Shown here piece after piece: positions 17,057 through 25,474 of a stretch of DNA of 64,000 nucleotides. Source of the DNA: DATAFF01 sp963744915 (lineage in GTDB: Bacteria > Pseudomonadota > Alphaproteobacteria > Rhizobiales > Aestuariivirgaceae); the NCBI GenBank assembly GCA_963744915.1, contig CAVUUY010000007.1, positions 1 to 64,000 on the forward strand. The letters run 5' to 3'. The notes below the pieces were generated by a model. The model made no database searches and had not been told where the DNA came from. It saw nothing but the letters and a program-made list of their open reading frames with translations. Positions within the stretch are counted from its first letter, which is position 1, and every line of letters starts with the position of its first letter. The translations under genes and the position numbers were made by a program.

Positions 17057-17811
17057 CCGACTGGCGGCCGCTCGAGCGCGAGCTCGAGAACTGGCAGGAG
17101 CATGGCCGGGTCGCCGGCCTGTGGCTCAGGGACGACGACGCCGAGATGCCGAGCGCGGCGTTGGACAGCCTACTCGCGATCACGGCGGCGCATGACGTTG
17201 CCGTGCTGCTCGCCATCATTCCGGCGCGAACCGGTGCGGCGCTTGCCGAGCGGCTTGACGGCCTGCGCCACGTCGAGCCGGCGGTTCACGGGGTCGCTCA
17301 CCGCAATCACGCCCCGGAGGGCGCGAAGAAAGCCGAGCTCGGGGCGGAGCGCCCGGCCGACATCATCCTGGCCGAGCTTGGCGCGGCGCGGCGGCGCATG
17401 GCACAACTCTTCCCGTCATTGTCGGGCATTCTGGTGCCGCCGTGGAACCGGATTGCCCCTGCCGTGGCGGAACGGATCGGCGAGGCCGGGTTCACCGCGA
17501 TCTCGGCCTTCGGCTGGGCCCCGGTCGGATCGGGCGTGCGCCAGCTCAATACCCATGTCGACCTCATCGACTGGAAGGACCAGCGACGGTGGCGCGAGCC
17601 CGACGAGGTCGTCGTGCTGCTGGCGCAGGCGCTCGCGGCAGCGCGCAGGCATTATGGATTCACCCCCATCGGCATCCTCTCCCACCATCTGCGCCGCAAT
17701 CCCGAAAGCGACCGCCTGCTGGATGAAATTCTAACGGGAACGGCGCGCCGGCCGGCGCTTCGCTGGGCATCGGTGGGCGACCTCGTCAAAGCCGCGCCGC
17801 CAGGGCGTTAG
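17053..17811 (+). CDS. Polysaccharide-deacetylase-like (NodB-fold) protein
   Basis: This 252-residue protein has the layout of the NodB/CE4 fold. GLWLRDDDAEM (residues 22-32) offers the metal/catalytic Asp cluster, VHGVAHRNHAP (about 79-89) corresponds to the H-x3-H metal motif, and ILVPPWNRIAP (about 126-136) to the R/P-W motif. Near the end, ILSHHLRRNPESDRLLDE (about residue 220) resembles the final conserved His motif. It probably removes acyl groups from a saccharide. No signal peptide is seen, so a cytosolic role with the coupled glycosyltransferase is likely. Its GTG start overlaps that gene's stop by four bases, and its 3' end overlaps the convergent hydrolase gene by four bases. Confidence 0.72.
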   Translation: MTDWRPLERELENWQEHGRVAGLWLRDDDAEMPSAALDSLLAITAAHDVAVLLAIIPARTGAALAERLDGLRHVEPAVHGVAHRNHAPEGAKKAELGAERPADIILAELGAARRRMAQLFPSLSGILVPPWNRIAPAVAERIGEAGFTAISAFGWAPVGSGVRQLNTHVDLIDWKDQRRWREPDEVVVLLAQALAAARRHYGFTPIGILSHHLRRNPESDRLLDEILTGTARRPALRWASVGDLVKAAPPGR

Positions 17812-18638
17812 AGGGTGATCTCGAGATCGTCGGAGGCGACGAGCGTATCGGGAAATGCCTGCCGCGCCTCCTGCTCGATCGCCGCCAGCTCGCGGTCGGT
17901 GCGGCGTGGCCGATGATGAAACAGGGCCAGCCGCTTGACCTGCTGCTTCCGGCATAGCGCGGTGGCGTGCTGCCAGGTCGAATGACCCCAGCCGCGATGG
18001 CTTGGATATTCGGCATCGGTGTAGGTGGCATCGACGATGAACAGATCGGCGCCGCGAATGAGCCGCTCGACCGTGGCATCCGCCACCGGATTGCCATGCT
18101 CGTGATCGGTGATATAGGCGATGGACTTGCCAGCCGATTCGAGACGATAGCCGACCGCACCGTCGGCGTGGTTGAGCGCGCCGGTGCGGATCACCGTGGC
18201 GCCGGACGGGCGCAGCGTGTCGCCGGGCACGAAGTCGCGGTAGGAGGTATTCGGGCTGAAGACCTGCGGCCTCACCGGAAAGAATGGCGCCCGCATGAAC
18301 TCCTCCACCATTTGCCGTGTGGTCATGCGGCCGTAAAGGTGGCCCGACCACAGGGTCACCTGGATGGTCGAATCGAACAGCGGACCGAAGAACGGCAGGC
18401 CGATAATGTGGTCGTAATGGCAATGGCTGAAAAAAATGTCGGCCGTCTCCAGGCGGCGCTGGCCGAAGGAGAGGCCGAGCCGCCGCAATCCCGATCCGGC
18501 ATCGAAGATGATGGCGTGCGGACCGCTCGACACCTCGACGCAGGCGGTATCGGCGCCATACTGCCTGGCGGCAGGCCCGGGGGCGGAAACGCTGCCTCGG
18601 GTTCCCCAAAACCGGACAGTGAGAGCTTGCTCGGACAT
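17808..18638 (-). CDS. MBL-fold metallohydrolase
   Basis: The metallo-beta-lactamase motif SHCHYDHIIGLPFF (H-x-H-x-D-H, about residues 78-91 from the chosen start) is complete. A downstream YITDHEHGNP supplies the bridging acid and another His, and FHHRPRRTD the last His. The overall layout resembles RNase Z-like and cyclic-nucleotide-phosphodiesterase-like members (FWGTRGSVSAPGP near the start). Substrate unknown; predicted cytosolic zinc hydrolase. The frame is open to a TTG at 18659, but the ATG at 18638 has AAGG at the right distance and starts just before the conserved strand, so it is preferred. Confidence 0.82.
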   Translation of the reverse strand: MSEQALTVRFWGTRGSVSAPGPAARQYGADTACVEVSSGPHAIIFDAGSGLRRLGLSFGQRRLETADIFFSHCHYDHIIGLPFFGPLFDSTIQVTLWSGHLYGRMTTRQMVEEFMRAPFFPVRPQVFSPNTSYRDFVPGDTLRPSGATVIRTGALNHADGAVGYRLESAGKSIAYITDHEHGNPVADATVERLIRGADLFIVDATYTDAEYPSHRGWGHSTWQHATALCRKQQVKRLALFHHRPRRTDRELAAIEQEARQAFPDTLVASDDLEITL

Positions 18639-18754
18639 CGATCGACCTTGCCGTTTCAACCATCAGAAGTCACGGGAACAATTACGGGGGAACGAACGGG
18701 GGTCAATCGATCTTGCGCTACCGCATGGCAACCTGCTGTGCTAGGGGACCTGCC

Positions 18755-19288
18755 ATGGAGAACGGATTGCGACCGGAATCGGGCCGGAAGGTCGTGCTGA
18801 CGCGGCTCGAGAAGCTGTTGTACCGGCTCGAGGCGCAGCATGCCGTGCTGGCCTATGCCTTCGACCAGATTGCCGGCCGCGACGGCGTCGTTTTCGAGCT
18901 CGGGCTGGGAAAGGGCCGGACCTTCGACCACCTGCGGCGGCACCTGCCGGAGCGGCAGATTTGGGTGTTCGAGCGCGACGTCGATGCGATTCCCGACTGC
19001 CGCCCCGATCCGGCCTATCTGATCGAGGGGGATATGGCCGCCACCCTGCCGGTCGCGGCGCAGCGTTTCAAGGGCCGGGTCGTGCTCGCCCATAGCGATG
19101 TCGGCTCCTTCGATCATGAGCGCAATGCCGCGATGGCAAAGCTGGTAAGCGCCGAGCTGGCGCCGGCCCTGGCTCCGGGAGGCCTGGTGCTGAGCGACCT
19201 GCCGCTCGAGCTTCGCGGGGTGACGCGTCTGCCATTGCCGGCCGGGGCGCGGCAGGACCGCTATTTCATCTACCGCCGAGACGGCTGA
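18755..19288 (+). CDS. SAM-dependent methyltransferase, class I
   Basis: About 177 residues. The AdoMet-binding loop GVVFELGLGKGRTFDHLRR (motif I, E/D-x-G-x-G-x-G) is followed by the acidic residue ending strand 2 (IWVFERDVDA) and a third strand with VLAHSDVGSF. Sequence and length fit a small class I methyltransferase family seen in Alphaproteobacteria. Substrate unknown. The frame opens at 18713, but the ATG at 18755 has AGGGG seven bases ahead and is preferred. Eighteen bases separate it from the UDP-glucose dehydrogenase gene on the same strand, so co-transcription is likely. Confidence 0.78.
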   Translation: MENGLRPESGRKVVLTRLEKLLYRLEAQHAVLAYAFDQIAGRDGVVFELGLGKGRTFDHLRRHLPERQIWVFERDVDAIPDCRPDPAYLIEGDMAATLPVAAQRFKGRVVLAHSDVGSFDHERNAAMAKLVSAELAPALAPGGLVLSDLPLELRGVTRLPLPAGARQDRYFIYRRDG

Positions 19289-19307
19289 TCGATCGGGGAG
19301 TGAGCGC

Positions 19308-20630
19308 ATGAGATTGGCGGTTGTCGGCGCCGGTTATGTTGGCCTGGTCACGGCCGCCTGCCTGTCCGAATTCGGCTTCGACGTCATTTGCATCGACAAG
19401 GAGGCGAGCAAGGTCGAGCGCTTGCGGCAGGGCGAGATCCCGATCCATGAGCCAGGGCTCGATGGGCTGCTGCTCGCCAACCGGCGAGCCGGTCGGCTCG
19501 ATTTCTCGGACGACATGGCAGGCGCGGTGCGTGGCGCAGGCGTCGTCTTCATCGCGGTCGGGACGCCGAGCCGGCGTGGCGAGGATGCGGCCGACCTCGC
19601 CTTCGTGCGCGCTGCGGCGGAACAGATCGGCCGGGCGATGGATGGCTTCACGGTGGTGGTCACCAAATCGACGGTGCCGGTCGGAACGGCCCGCATGCTG
19701 GAACGGCTGATCCGCGACGTCCGGCCCGACGCCGATTTCGAGATGGCGTCCAATCCGGAATTCCTGCGCGAGGGCTCGGCGGTCGAGGATTTTCTGCGGC
19801 CGGACCGCATCGTGGTCGGGCTGTCGGCGGCGCGCGCCCGCGAACGGATGAGCGAGGTTTACCGGCCGCTGATGCTGCGTGACGTGCCGGTCCTTTTCAC
19901 CAATTTCGAGACCGCCGAGCTGATCAAATATGCCGCCAACGCTTATCTTGCGACGCGGATCGGCTTCATCAACGAAATGGCCGATCTCTGCGAGGCGGTG
20001 GGAGCCGATGTCGGCGCCGTGACCCGCGGCATGGGCCTCGACCGGCGCATCGGGCTTCACTATCTCCAGCCCGGACCCGGCTTTGGCGGGTCGTGCTTCC
20101 CCAAGGATACGCGGGCGCTGGCTTCGATTGCGCGCCAGGCGGGCTCGCGGACCAAGATCGTCGAGGCGGTGATCGAGGCCAACAGCGTGCGCAAGGAGAG
20201 CCTTGCCATGCGGATCCAGCAGGCGGTGGGCGGCGATCTCCAGGGCAAGCGGGTGGCGGTGCTCGGACTGAGCTTCAAGGCGGATACCGACGACCTGCGC
20301 GAGGCAGCCTCGCTTGCCGTGATCCCCGCGCTGCAGCTGGCGGGAGCGACCATCGCCGCCTATGATCCGGTGGCCATTCCGGCGGCGGGGCCGTTGCTGT
20401 CGCGCGTCGAATGGTGCGACGATGCCTATGAGACCGCCAAGGGCGCCGACGCCATCGTGGTGCTCACCGAATGGAACGAGTTCCGCGGCCTCGATCTGTG
20501 GCGGCTGGCGGCCCAGATGCGCGAGCCGGTGCTGATCGATTTCCGCAACATCTATTCGGCAGGCGACGTCGCCAAGACGCCGTTCGTCTATCACAGCCTC
20601 GGGCGCGCCACGGTGACGCCGGAAGCGTAG
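19308..20630 (+). CDS. ugd: UDP-glucose 6-dehydrogenase
   Basis: This 440-residue protein has the full UDP-glucose/GDP-mannose dehydrogenase architecture. An N-terminal NAD-binding domain begins MRLAVVGAGYVGLVTAACLS, with KSTVPVGTA and ASNPEFLREGSAV. The central helix follows, and the catalytic cysteine lies in GPGFGGSCFPKDTRAL (about residues 255-270). The C-terminal UDP-binding domain contains VLGLSFKADTDDLREA. It oxidises UDP-glucose twice to UDP-glucuronate with NAD, supplying uronic acid for polysaccharides. This fits the glycosyltransferase and deacetylase-like genes upstream. GGGGAGTGAGCG precedes the ATG as ribosome binding site. Confidence 0.93.
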   Translation: MRLAVVGAGYVGLVTAACLSEFGFDVICIDKEASKVERLRQGEIPIHEPGLDGLLLANRRAGRLDFSDDMAGAVRGAGVVFIAVGTPSRRGEDAADLAFVRAAAEQIGRAMDGFTVVVTKSTVPVGTARMLERLIRDVRPDADFEMASNPEFLREGSAVEDFLRPDRIVVGLSAARARERMSEVYRPLMLRDVPVLFTNFETAELIKYAANAYLATRIGFINEMADLCEAVGADVGAVTRGMGLDRRIGLHYLQPGPGFGGSCFPKDTRALASIARQAGSRTKIVEAVIEANSVRKESLAMRIQQAVGGDLQGKRVAVLGLSFKADTDDLREAASLAVIPALQLAGATIAAYDPVAIPAAGPLLSRVEWCDDAYETAKGADAIVVLTEWNEFRGLDLWRLAAQMREPVLIDFRNIYSAGDVAKTPFVYHSLGRATVTPEA

Positions 20631-20640
20631 GGGAGCGCTG

Positions 20641-21423
20641 CTACCGGCCCTTCCACACCGGCGGGCGCTTTTCGGCAAAGGCCCGCGCACCCTCCTTCTG
20701 GTCGTCGCTGTCATAGAGCACATCGACCGTCCCGAGGCGGCGCTTGGTGACGAGGTCGAAGGCCTGCTGGATCGACAGATGGGCGGTCTCGCGGATCGTC
20801 TCCTTGATCGCCGCGAAGACGAGCGGCGGCCCGGACGCCAGCAGTTCGGCGAGCGCCCGGGCCCGCGCCATCAACCGGTCGGCCGGCACGATCTCGTTGA
20901 CCAGCCCCCAATGCCGGGCCTCTTCCGCATCCATGACGCGGCCGGTGAACAGCAGCTCCATGGCGATATGATAGGGCATGCGGCGCGGCAGCTTGATGGT
21001 CGCGGCATCGGCGAGGGTGCCGGAGCGGATTTCCGGCAGCGCGAAGGTGGCGTGAGCGGCGGCGACGATGAGATCGGCCGACAAGGCGATCTCGAAGCCG
21101 CCACCGAAGGCGATGCCGTTGACGGCGGCGATGACCGGCTTGTTCAGGCCCTTGAGCTCCTGCAGGCCGCCGAAGCCGCCGACGCCGTAATCGGCATCCG
21201 GGGTCTCGCCGGCGGCCGCCGCCTTGAGGTCCCAGCCGGGACAGAAGAACTTCTCCCCGGCACCGGTCAGGATGGCGACGCGCAGCGCCGGATCATCGCG
21301 GAAACCGGCAAAGACCTCGCCCATGATGCGGCTGGTCGGGGCGTCGATGGCATTGGCCTTGGGTCGGTCGATGGTGACTTCGAGCACCGCTCCCCGCCGT
21401 TCGGACCTGATCGGATTTGACAT
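20641..21423 (-). CDS. caiD: Carnitinyl-CoA dehydratase / crotonobetainyl-CoA hydratase (CaiD-type)
   Basis: This 260-residue crotonase-fold protein has the CaiD hallmark KFFCPGWDLKAAA (about residue 60), the oxyanion-hole glycine stretch AAVNGIAFGGGFEIALSAD and the catalytic glutamate region FALPEIRSGTLADA. The C-terminal AFAEKRPPVWKGR matches E. coli CaiD closely. It would interconvert crotonobetainyl-CoA and L-carnitinyl-CoA. It is the last gene of the minus-strand operon beginning at 27866 and starts six bases after the acyl-CoA synthetase gene. In this context it would feed crotonobetaine or butyrobetaine intermediates into L-carnitine. General enoyl-CoA hydratase activity cannot be excluded. 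Confidence 0.82.
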   Translation of the reverse strand: MSNPIRSERRGAVLEVTIDRPKANAIDAPTSRIMGEVFAGFRDDPALRVAILTGAGEKFFCPGWDLKAAAAGETPDADYGVGGFGGLQELKGLNKPVIAAVNGIAFGGGFEIALSADLIVAAAHATFALPEIRSGTLADAATIKLPRRMPYHIAMELLFTGRVMDAEEARHWGLVNEIVPADRLMARARALAELLASGPPLVFAAIKETIRETAHLSIQQAFDLVTKRRLGTVDVLYDSDDQKEGARAFAEKRPPVWKGR

Positions 21424-21429
21424 GGATGT

Positions 21430-23497
21430 TCACTCTCCCGTTGTCTGGCGCAGCCGCAGGAGGGCATCGACCGCCACCGCGCCATGGCCGGGCGGCAGGA
21501 CCAGCAGCGGATTGACGTCGAGCTCCTCGAGATAGGGGGCGTGAGCCTCGGCGAAGCGGGCCACCGCCTCGATGGCGCCGACCACCGCGGCGCGGTCTCC
21601 CTGCCTGCCGCGGAAACCGTCGATCAGGGCCGCGATGCGCAGCCGCCCGAGCGCCCGTTCGATCTCCTGGCGCGAGGTCGGCAGGAGCAGCGTGACGGTG
21701 TCCTTCAGGAGCTCTGCCAGGATGCCGCCGGCGCCGATAACCAGGGCAAGCCCGAATTGCGGGTCCGCCTTGACGCCGATGATGAGCTCGCAGACGGCGC
21801 CGGTAACCATCCGTTCGACCAGCAGCTCGTCGGCCAGATCCTGCATGCGGATGGCGCGGTCGCGGACTTCCTCGGGGGTCGTGAGATCGATCGCGACGCC
21901 GCCCACCTCGGTCTTGTGCGAGATTGCGCCGCTCGATGCCTTCACGACCACCGGAAAGCCGAGCCGGCGTGCCGCATCGGCGGCATCGAGCGGGGCTGCG
22001 ATCACCCCTTCCGGAATGCCGAGGCCCGCGGCCGCGAGCAGCATCTTGGCCTGATATTCGGTGAGCGGCCTCACGCCATGGCCAAGGTGCTCGGGCCGCG
22101 GCAGCGTGGCCGGCGGCGCCGGCCGCGCCCAGGCGGCGCCGATGGTCGCGGCGGCCTCGAAGGCGCCAAGGGCGTCATCGAGGCCGGCCATTGGCGCGAT
22201 GCCGCCCGAAGACAACTGCTCGGCTACCGATTTCGGGCAGGCATTCCGGCAGGGTGGCGACGACGGCGGAGCGGGCGCCGGTCAGCGCCGCGGCGTCGAT
22301 CATCGCCTGGATCGCCAGCAGCCAGCCGGCGGTGTTGATGCCGGGGGCGGTCGGGGTGTCGAGGATCAGCATGGCGACGTCGAAGCCGCCCGCCAGCACC
22401 GCGGCGAAGGTCGCCGTGAGCTTGTCGCGGTCGCCCCAGATGAAGGTATGGTAGTCGAGCGGATTGTCGATCACGACATAGGCATTGAGGGTGGCGGCGA
22501 CCTTGGCGGCGGTGTCCGCCGCGAATGGCGGGAACGACAGCTTGCGGTCAAGCGCAAGATCGGCCACCAGCGCCGCCTCGCCGCCCGAGCAGCTCATCGA
22601 GACGCAGCGGCGGCCGGGCAGGGCGCCGCCATGGTGCAGGAACTTCAGCGTCTCGGCGAAGGCGGTGATGGTGGTCACCCGCGCCACGCCATAGCGCTCG
22701 AACAGCGCATCGTAAAGCGAGTCGGAGCCGGCGAGCGAGCTGGTGTGGCTCATCGCCACCTTGGCGCCCTGCTCGGAGCGGCCGGTCTTGAGCGCAATCA
22801 CCGGTTTTCGGTGGTTGCGGGCCTTGACCATGGCGGCGGCGAACGCCGCCGGATCGCGCAGGCCCTCGATGTGAAGTCCGATCGCGGTGATGCGCTCGTC
22901 GTCGGCGAGCACGTCGAGCAGGGCGGCGATGTCGATGTCGGCCTGGTTGCCGAGCGTGAAGATGGCGGCGAGCGGCAGGCCGCGGCGGGTCATGGTGAAG
23001 TTGATGGCAATGTTGCCCGACTGGGTGACGATGGCGACGCCGCGCTCGCGCGCCTCGCCGCCATATTCATCCGGCCACAGGCTCGTCCTGCCGATGAAGT
23101 TGATATAACCATAGCAGTTCGGCCCCATGATCGGCATGGTGCCGGCGTTGCGCACGAGATCCTCCTGCAGCGTCCGGCCGTCGCCGCCGACCTCGGCAAA
23201 GCCCGAGGCATAGACCACCGCGCCACCGGCGCCGCGGCGGGCCAGCTCGGCGACGATGGCGATCGTCGGCTCGCGCTTGACCGAGACGAAGGCGGCATCC
23301 GGGCCTTCCGGCAGATCGGCGATGCTGGCATGGCAGGCGATGCCGCCCAGCGTCGAGCGCCACGGATTGACCGCATAGAGCCGGCCGGAGAAGCCGAGGG
23401 CACGGGTCTTGACGAGGGCGATTTCGGCCTCGGTGCCGCCGATGAAGGCGATCGAGCTCGGCCATACCAGGCGCGACAGCGCTGCGCGTCGGCTCAT
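21430..23497 (-). CDS. NDP-forming acyl-CoA synthetase, one +1 frame lesion
   Basis: Two frames make one protein of about 688 residues. The first (23497 to about 22230) carries the CoA-binding Rossmann domain (SSIAFIGGTEAEIALVKTRA, GFSGRLYAVNP) and the succinyl-CoA-ligase-like domain with MSHTSSLAGSDSLYDALFER, holding the phosphohistidine-type loop region. The second (from about 22227 to 21430) carries the ATP-grasp domain (LTEYQAKMLLAAAGLGIPEG, VVKASSGAISHKTEVGGVA, LDVNPLLVLPPG). At 22229-22234 the plus strand reads GATTTC; removing one T restores an uninterrupted LPESVAEQLSSGG reading. The enzyme activates a carboxylate to its CoA thioester with NTP. Here it likely activates butyrobetaine, crotonobetaine or carnitine in place of CaiC. 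Probably functional, with a sequence error. Confidence 0.82.
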
Positions 23498-23500
23498 GGA

Positions 23501-24664
23501 TCAGCCGCCGAGCGGGCGCAGCAGCGCGCGCGAGATGATGTGCCGCTGGATCTCGCTCGTACCCTCCCAGATGCGCTCCACCCGGGCATCGCGCCAGATG
23601 CGCTCGAGGGGAAGATCGTCCATCAGGCCCATGCCGCCATGGATCTGGATCGCCTCGTCGGCGATGAAGGCGAGCACCTCGGTCGCTTTGAGCTTGGCCA
23701 TGGCCATGTCCATGTCGGTCACGGTCTTGAGGTCGAATTTGCCGGCGGCATCGAGGGTGAGGAGCTCGGCGGCCCTGAGCTCGATGGCCATGTCGGCGAG
23801 CTTGAACGACACGCCCTGGAACTTGCCGATCTGCTGGCCGAATTGCTGGCGGTCGACCGACCATTGGAGCGCCAGGCCAAGCGCCCGCTCGGCCCGGCCG
23901 AGACAGGTGGCGGCGACCTGGAGGCGGGTGGCGCCGAGCCATTCATTGGCCACCTCGAAGCCCCGGTGAACCTCGCCCAGGACCTGGTTCACCGGCACCC
24001 GGCAGTCGTCGAATTCGAGGATCGCATTGTTGTAGCCGCGGTGCGACACGTTGCGATAGCCGGGGCGGACGCGGAAACCGCGCGTGCCCTTGTCGATGAG
24101 AAAGGCGGTTATGAGCTTCTTCCTGCCGCGGGGCGTCTCCTCTTCCCCCGAGGCCGCGAACAGGATGACGAAGTCCGCCACATCGGCATGGCTGATGAAG
24201 TGCTTGACGCCGTTGATGACGAAGTCGGAGCCGTCGCGCACCGCCGCGGTCTTCATGCTGCGGACGTCGGAACCCGCCCCCGGCTCGGTCATGGCCAGGC
24301 AGTCGGATTTCTCGCCGCTGACGCAGGGCAGAAGGTAGCGCTGGCGCTGCGCGCCGACGCAGGCCATCAGGATGTTCGAAGGCCGCCCGACGCAGTTCCA
24401 GTGCAGCGCGAAATTGGCCTTGCCAAGCTCCTTCTCGTACAGCACCCAGCTCACCGTATCGAGGCCGGCGCCGCCGACCTCCGCCGGCATGTTGGCGGCA
24501 TAGAGCCCGGCGGCGATCGCCTTGTCCTTGAGCTCCTGGCGCAGCTCGGGCCTGAGCTCGCCGGTGCGCTCGACCTCGGCTTCATGCGGATAAAGCTCGT
24601 TCTCGACGAAGGCGCGCGTGGTCTCGACGATCATTCGCTGCTCTTCGGTCAGTGCGAAATTCAT
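23501..24664 (-). CDS. Acyl-CoA dehydrogenase, probably for a betainyl-type CoA ester
   Basis: About 387 residues with full acyl-CoA dehydrogenase architecture: the N-terminal helical domain (MNFALTEEQRMIVETTRAFV), LAMTEPGAGSDVRSMKT at the FAD-binding middle domain, FVINGVKHFISHA, and the C-terminal helical domain with DRQQFGQQIGKFQ, IQIHGGMGLMDDLPLERIWR and RIWEGTSEIQRHII. The catalytic glutamate is likely the E of the RIWEGTSEIQ region, as in short-chain members. Between an acyl-CoA synthetase and CaiD homologue it probably desaturates gamma-butyrobetainyl-CoA to crotonobetainyl-CoA; this is inferred from context. The ATG at 24664 has AAGGGA upstream and is preferred to the TTG at 24673. 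Confidence 0.85.
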   Translation of the reverse strand: MNFALTEEQRMIVETTRAFVENELYPHEAEVERTGELRPELRQELKDKAIAAGLYAANMPAEVGGAGLDTVSWVLYEKELGKANFALHWNCVGRPSNILMACVGAQRQRYLLPCVSGEKSDCLAMTEPGAGSDVRSMKTAAVRDGSDFVINGVKHFISHADVADFVILFAASGEEETPRGRKKLITAFLIDKGTRGFRVRPGYRNVSHRGYNNAILEFDDCRVPVNQVLGEVHRGFEVANEWLGATRLQVAATCLGRAERALGLALQWSVDRQQFGQQIGKFQGVSFKLADMAIELRAAELLTLDAAGKFDLKTVTDMDMAMAKLKATEVLAFIADEAIQIHGGMGLMDDLPLERIWRDARVERIWEGTSEIQRHIISRALLRPLGG

Positions 24665-24700
24665 GGCCGACAATCCCTTGCTCGGCGGCGCATCCGGCCG

Positions 24701-25474
24701 TCACTCGGTGTGAAATGTCTCGGTGTTGCCATCGACGGCCATGGCCTGGCCGGAAATCATCGCCGCCGCCGGCGATGCGAGGAACAGGGCCAGCGCGGCA
24801 ATCTCCTGCGGGCGCACGAAGCGGTTGAGCGACACGCCTTTGGTGTAATCGGCGCGGATCGCCTCCTGGCTACGGCCCGCGCTGCGCGATTCGGCGGCAA
24901 TCACCCGGTCCATCCGATCGCCCTCGACCGCACCGGGGCAGATGGCATTGACGCGAATGTTCCAGCGGCCGACCTCGATGGCAAGCGACTTGGTGAGGCC
25001 GATCACCCCCCATTTGGCGGCCGCATAGGGGGTGCGGAAAGGCAGCCCGTAAAGGCCGGCGGTCGATGCGATGTTGATGATGCAGCCCGAGCGCTGGTCC
25101 TTCATCACCGGCACGGCGCGGCGGCAGGTCAGAAACTGCGAGTTGAGACAGACCGCCAGGCAGTCGCGCCAGCCGTCGAAGTCCATATCGTCGACGGCGG
25201 CGGTGGGTCCGGCGATGCCGGCATTGTTGACGAGGATGTCGAGTCCGTCCAGGTTGTCGATGGTGTCGTCGAACCAGGTGTCGATCGCCCCTTCGTCGCG
25301 GACGTCGACCGGCGTGGTCACGATGTCGGGATAATCGTCATTGAGGCGTGACAGCGCCTCCTCGTCGATATCGCTTGCATGCACGCGGTGGCCTTCATCG
25401 GCGAAGGCGCGGGCGGTCGCGGCACCGATGCCGGTGGCGGCAGCCGTGATCATCACCCGCAGTGGCGCCGTCAT
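24701..25474 (-). CDS. SDR-family oxidoreductase, possible D-carnitine or hydroxyacyl dehydrogenase
   Basis: This 257-residue short-chain dehydrogenase has a cofactor loop MITAAATGIGAATARAF, in which the usual T-G-x3-G-x-G is degenerate (TAAATGIG). Asp at the end of strand 2 (VHASDIDEEAL) indicates NAD preference. Further motifs are LVNNAGIAGP, the catalytic Ser in INIASTAGLYG, and Y-x3-K in YAAAKWG. NAD-dependent D-carnitine dehydrogenases are SDR proteins, and the gene is translationally coupled (ATGA overlap at 25471-25474) to the L-carnitine dehydrogenase gene. Oxidation of D-carnitine or a related 3-hydroxy acid to 3-dehydrocarnitine is therefore the favoured inference. Confidence 0.75.
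   Translation of the reverse strand: MTAPLRVMITAAATGIGAATARAFADEGHRVHASDIDEEALSRLNDDYPDIVTTPVDVRDEGAIDTWFDDTIDNLDGLDILVNNAGIAGPTAAVDDMDFDGWRDCLAVCLNSQFLTCRRAVPVMKDQRSGCIINIASTAGLYGLPFRTPYAAAKWGVIGLTKSLAIEVGRWNIRVNAICPGAVEGDRMDRVIAAESRSAGRSQEAIRADYTKGVSLNRFVRPQEIAALALFLASPAAAMISGQAMAVDGNTETFHTE

Noticed and set aside
22061..25351. Plus-strand open frame of 1096 codons
   Set aside because: It is antisense to the acyl-CoA synthetase, acyl-CoA dehydrogenase and SDR genes. Its composition (Gly, Arg, Asp, His, Ala) is that of a GC-rich shadow frame.
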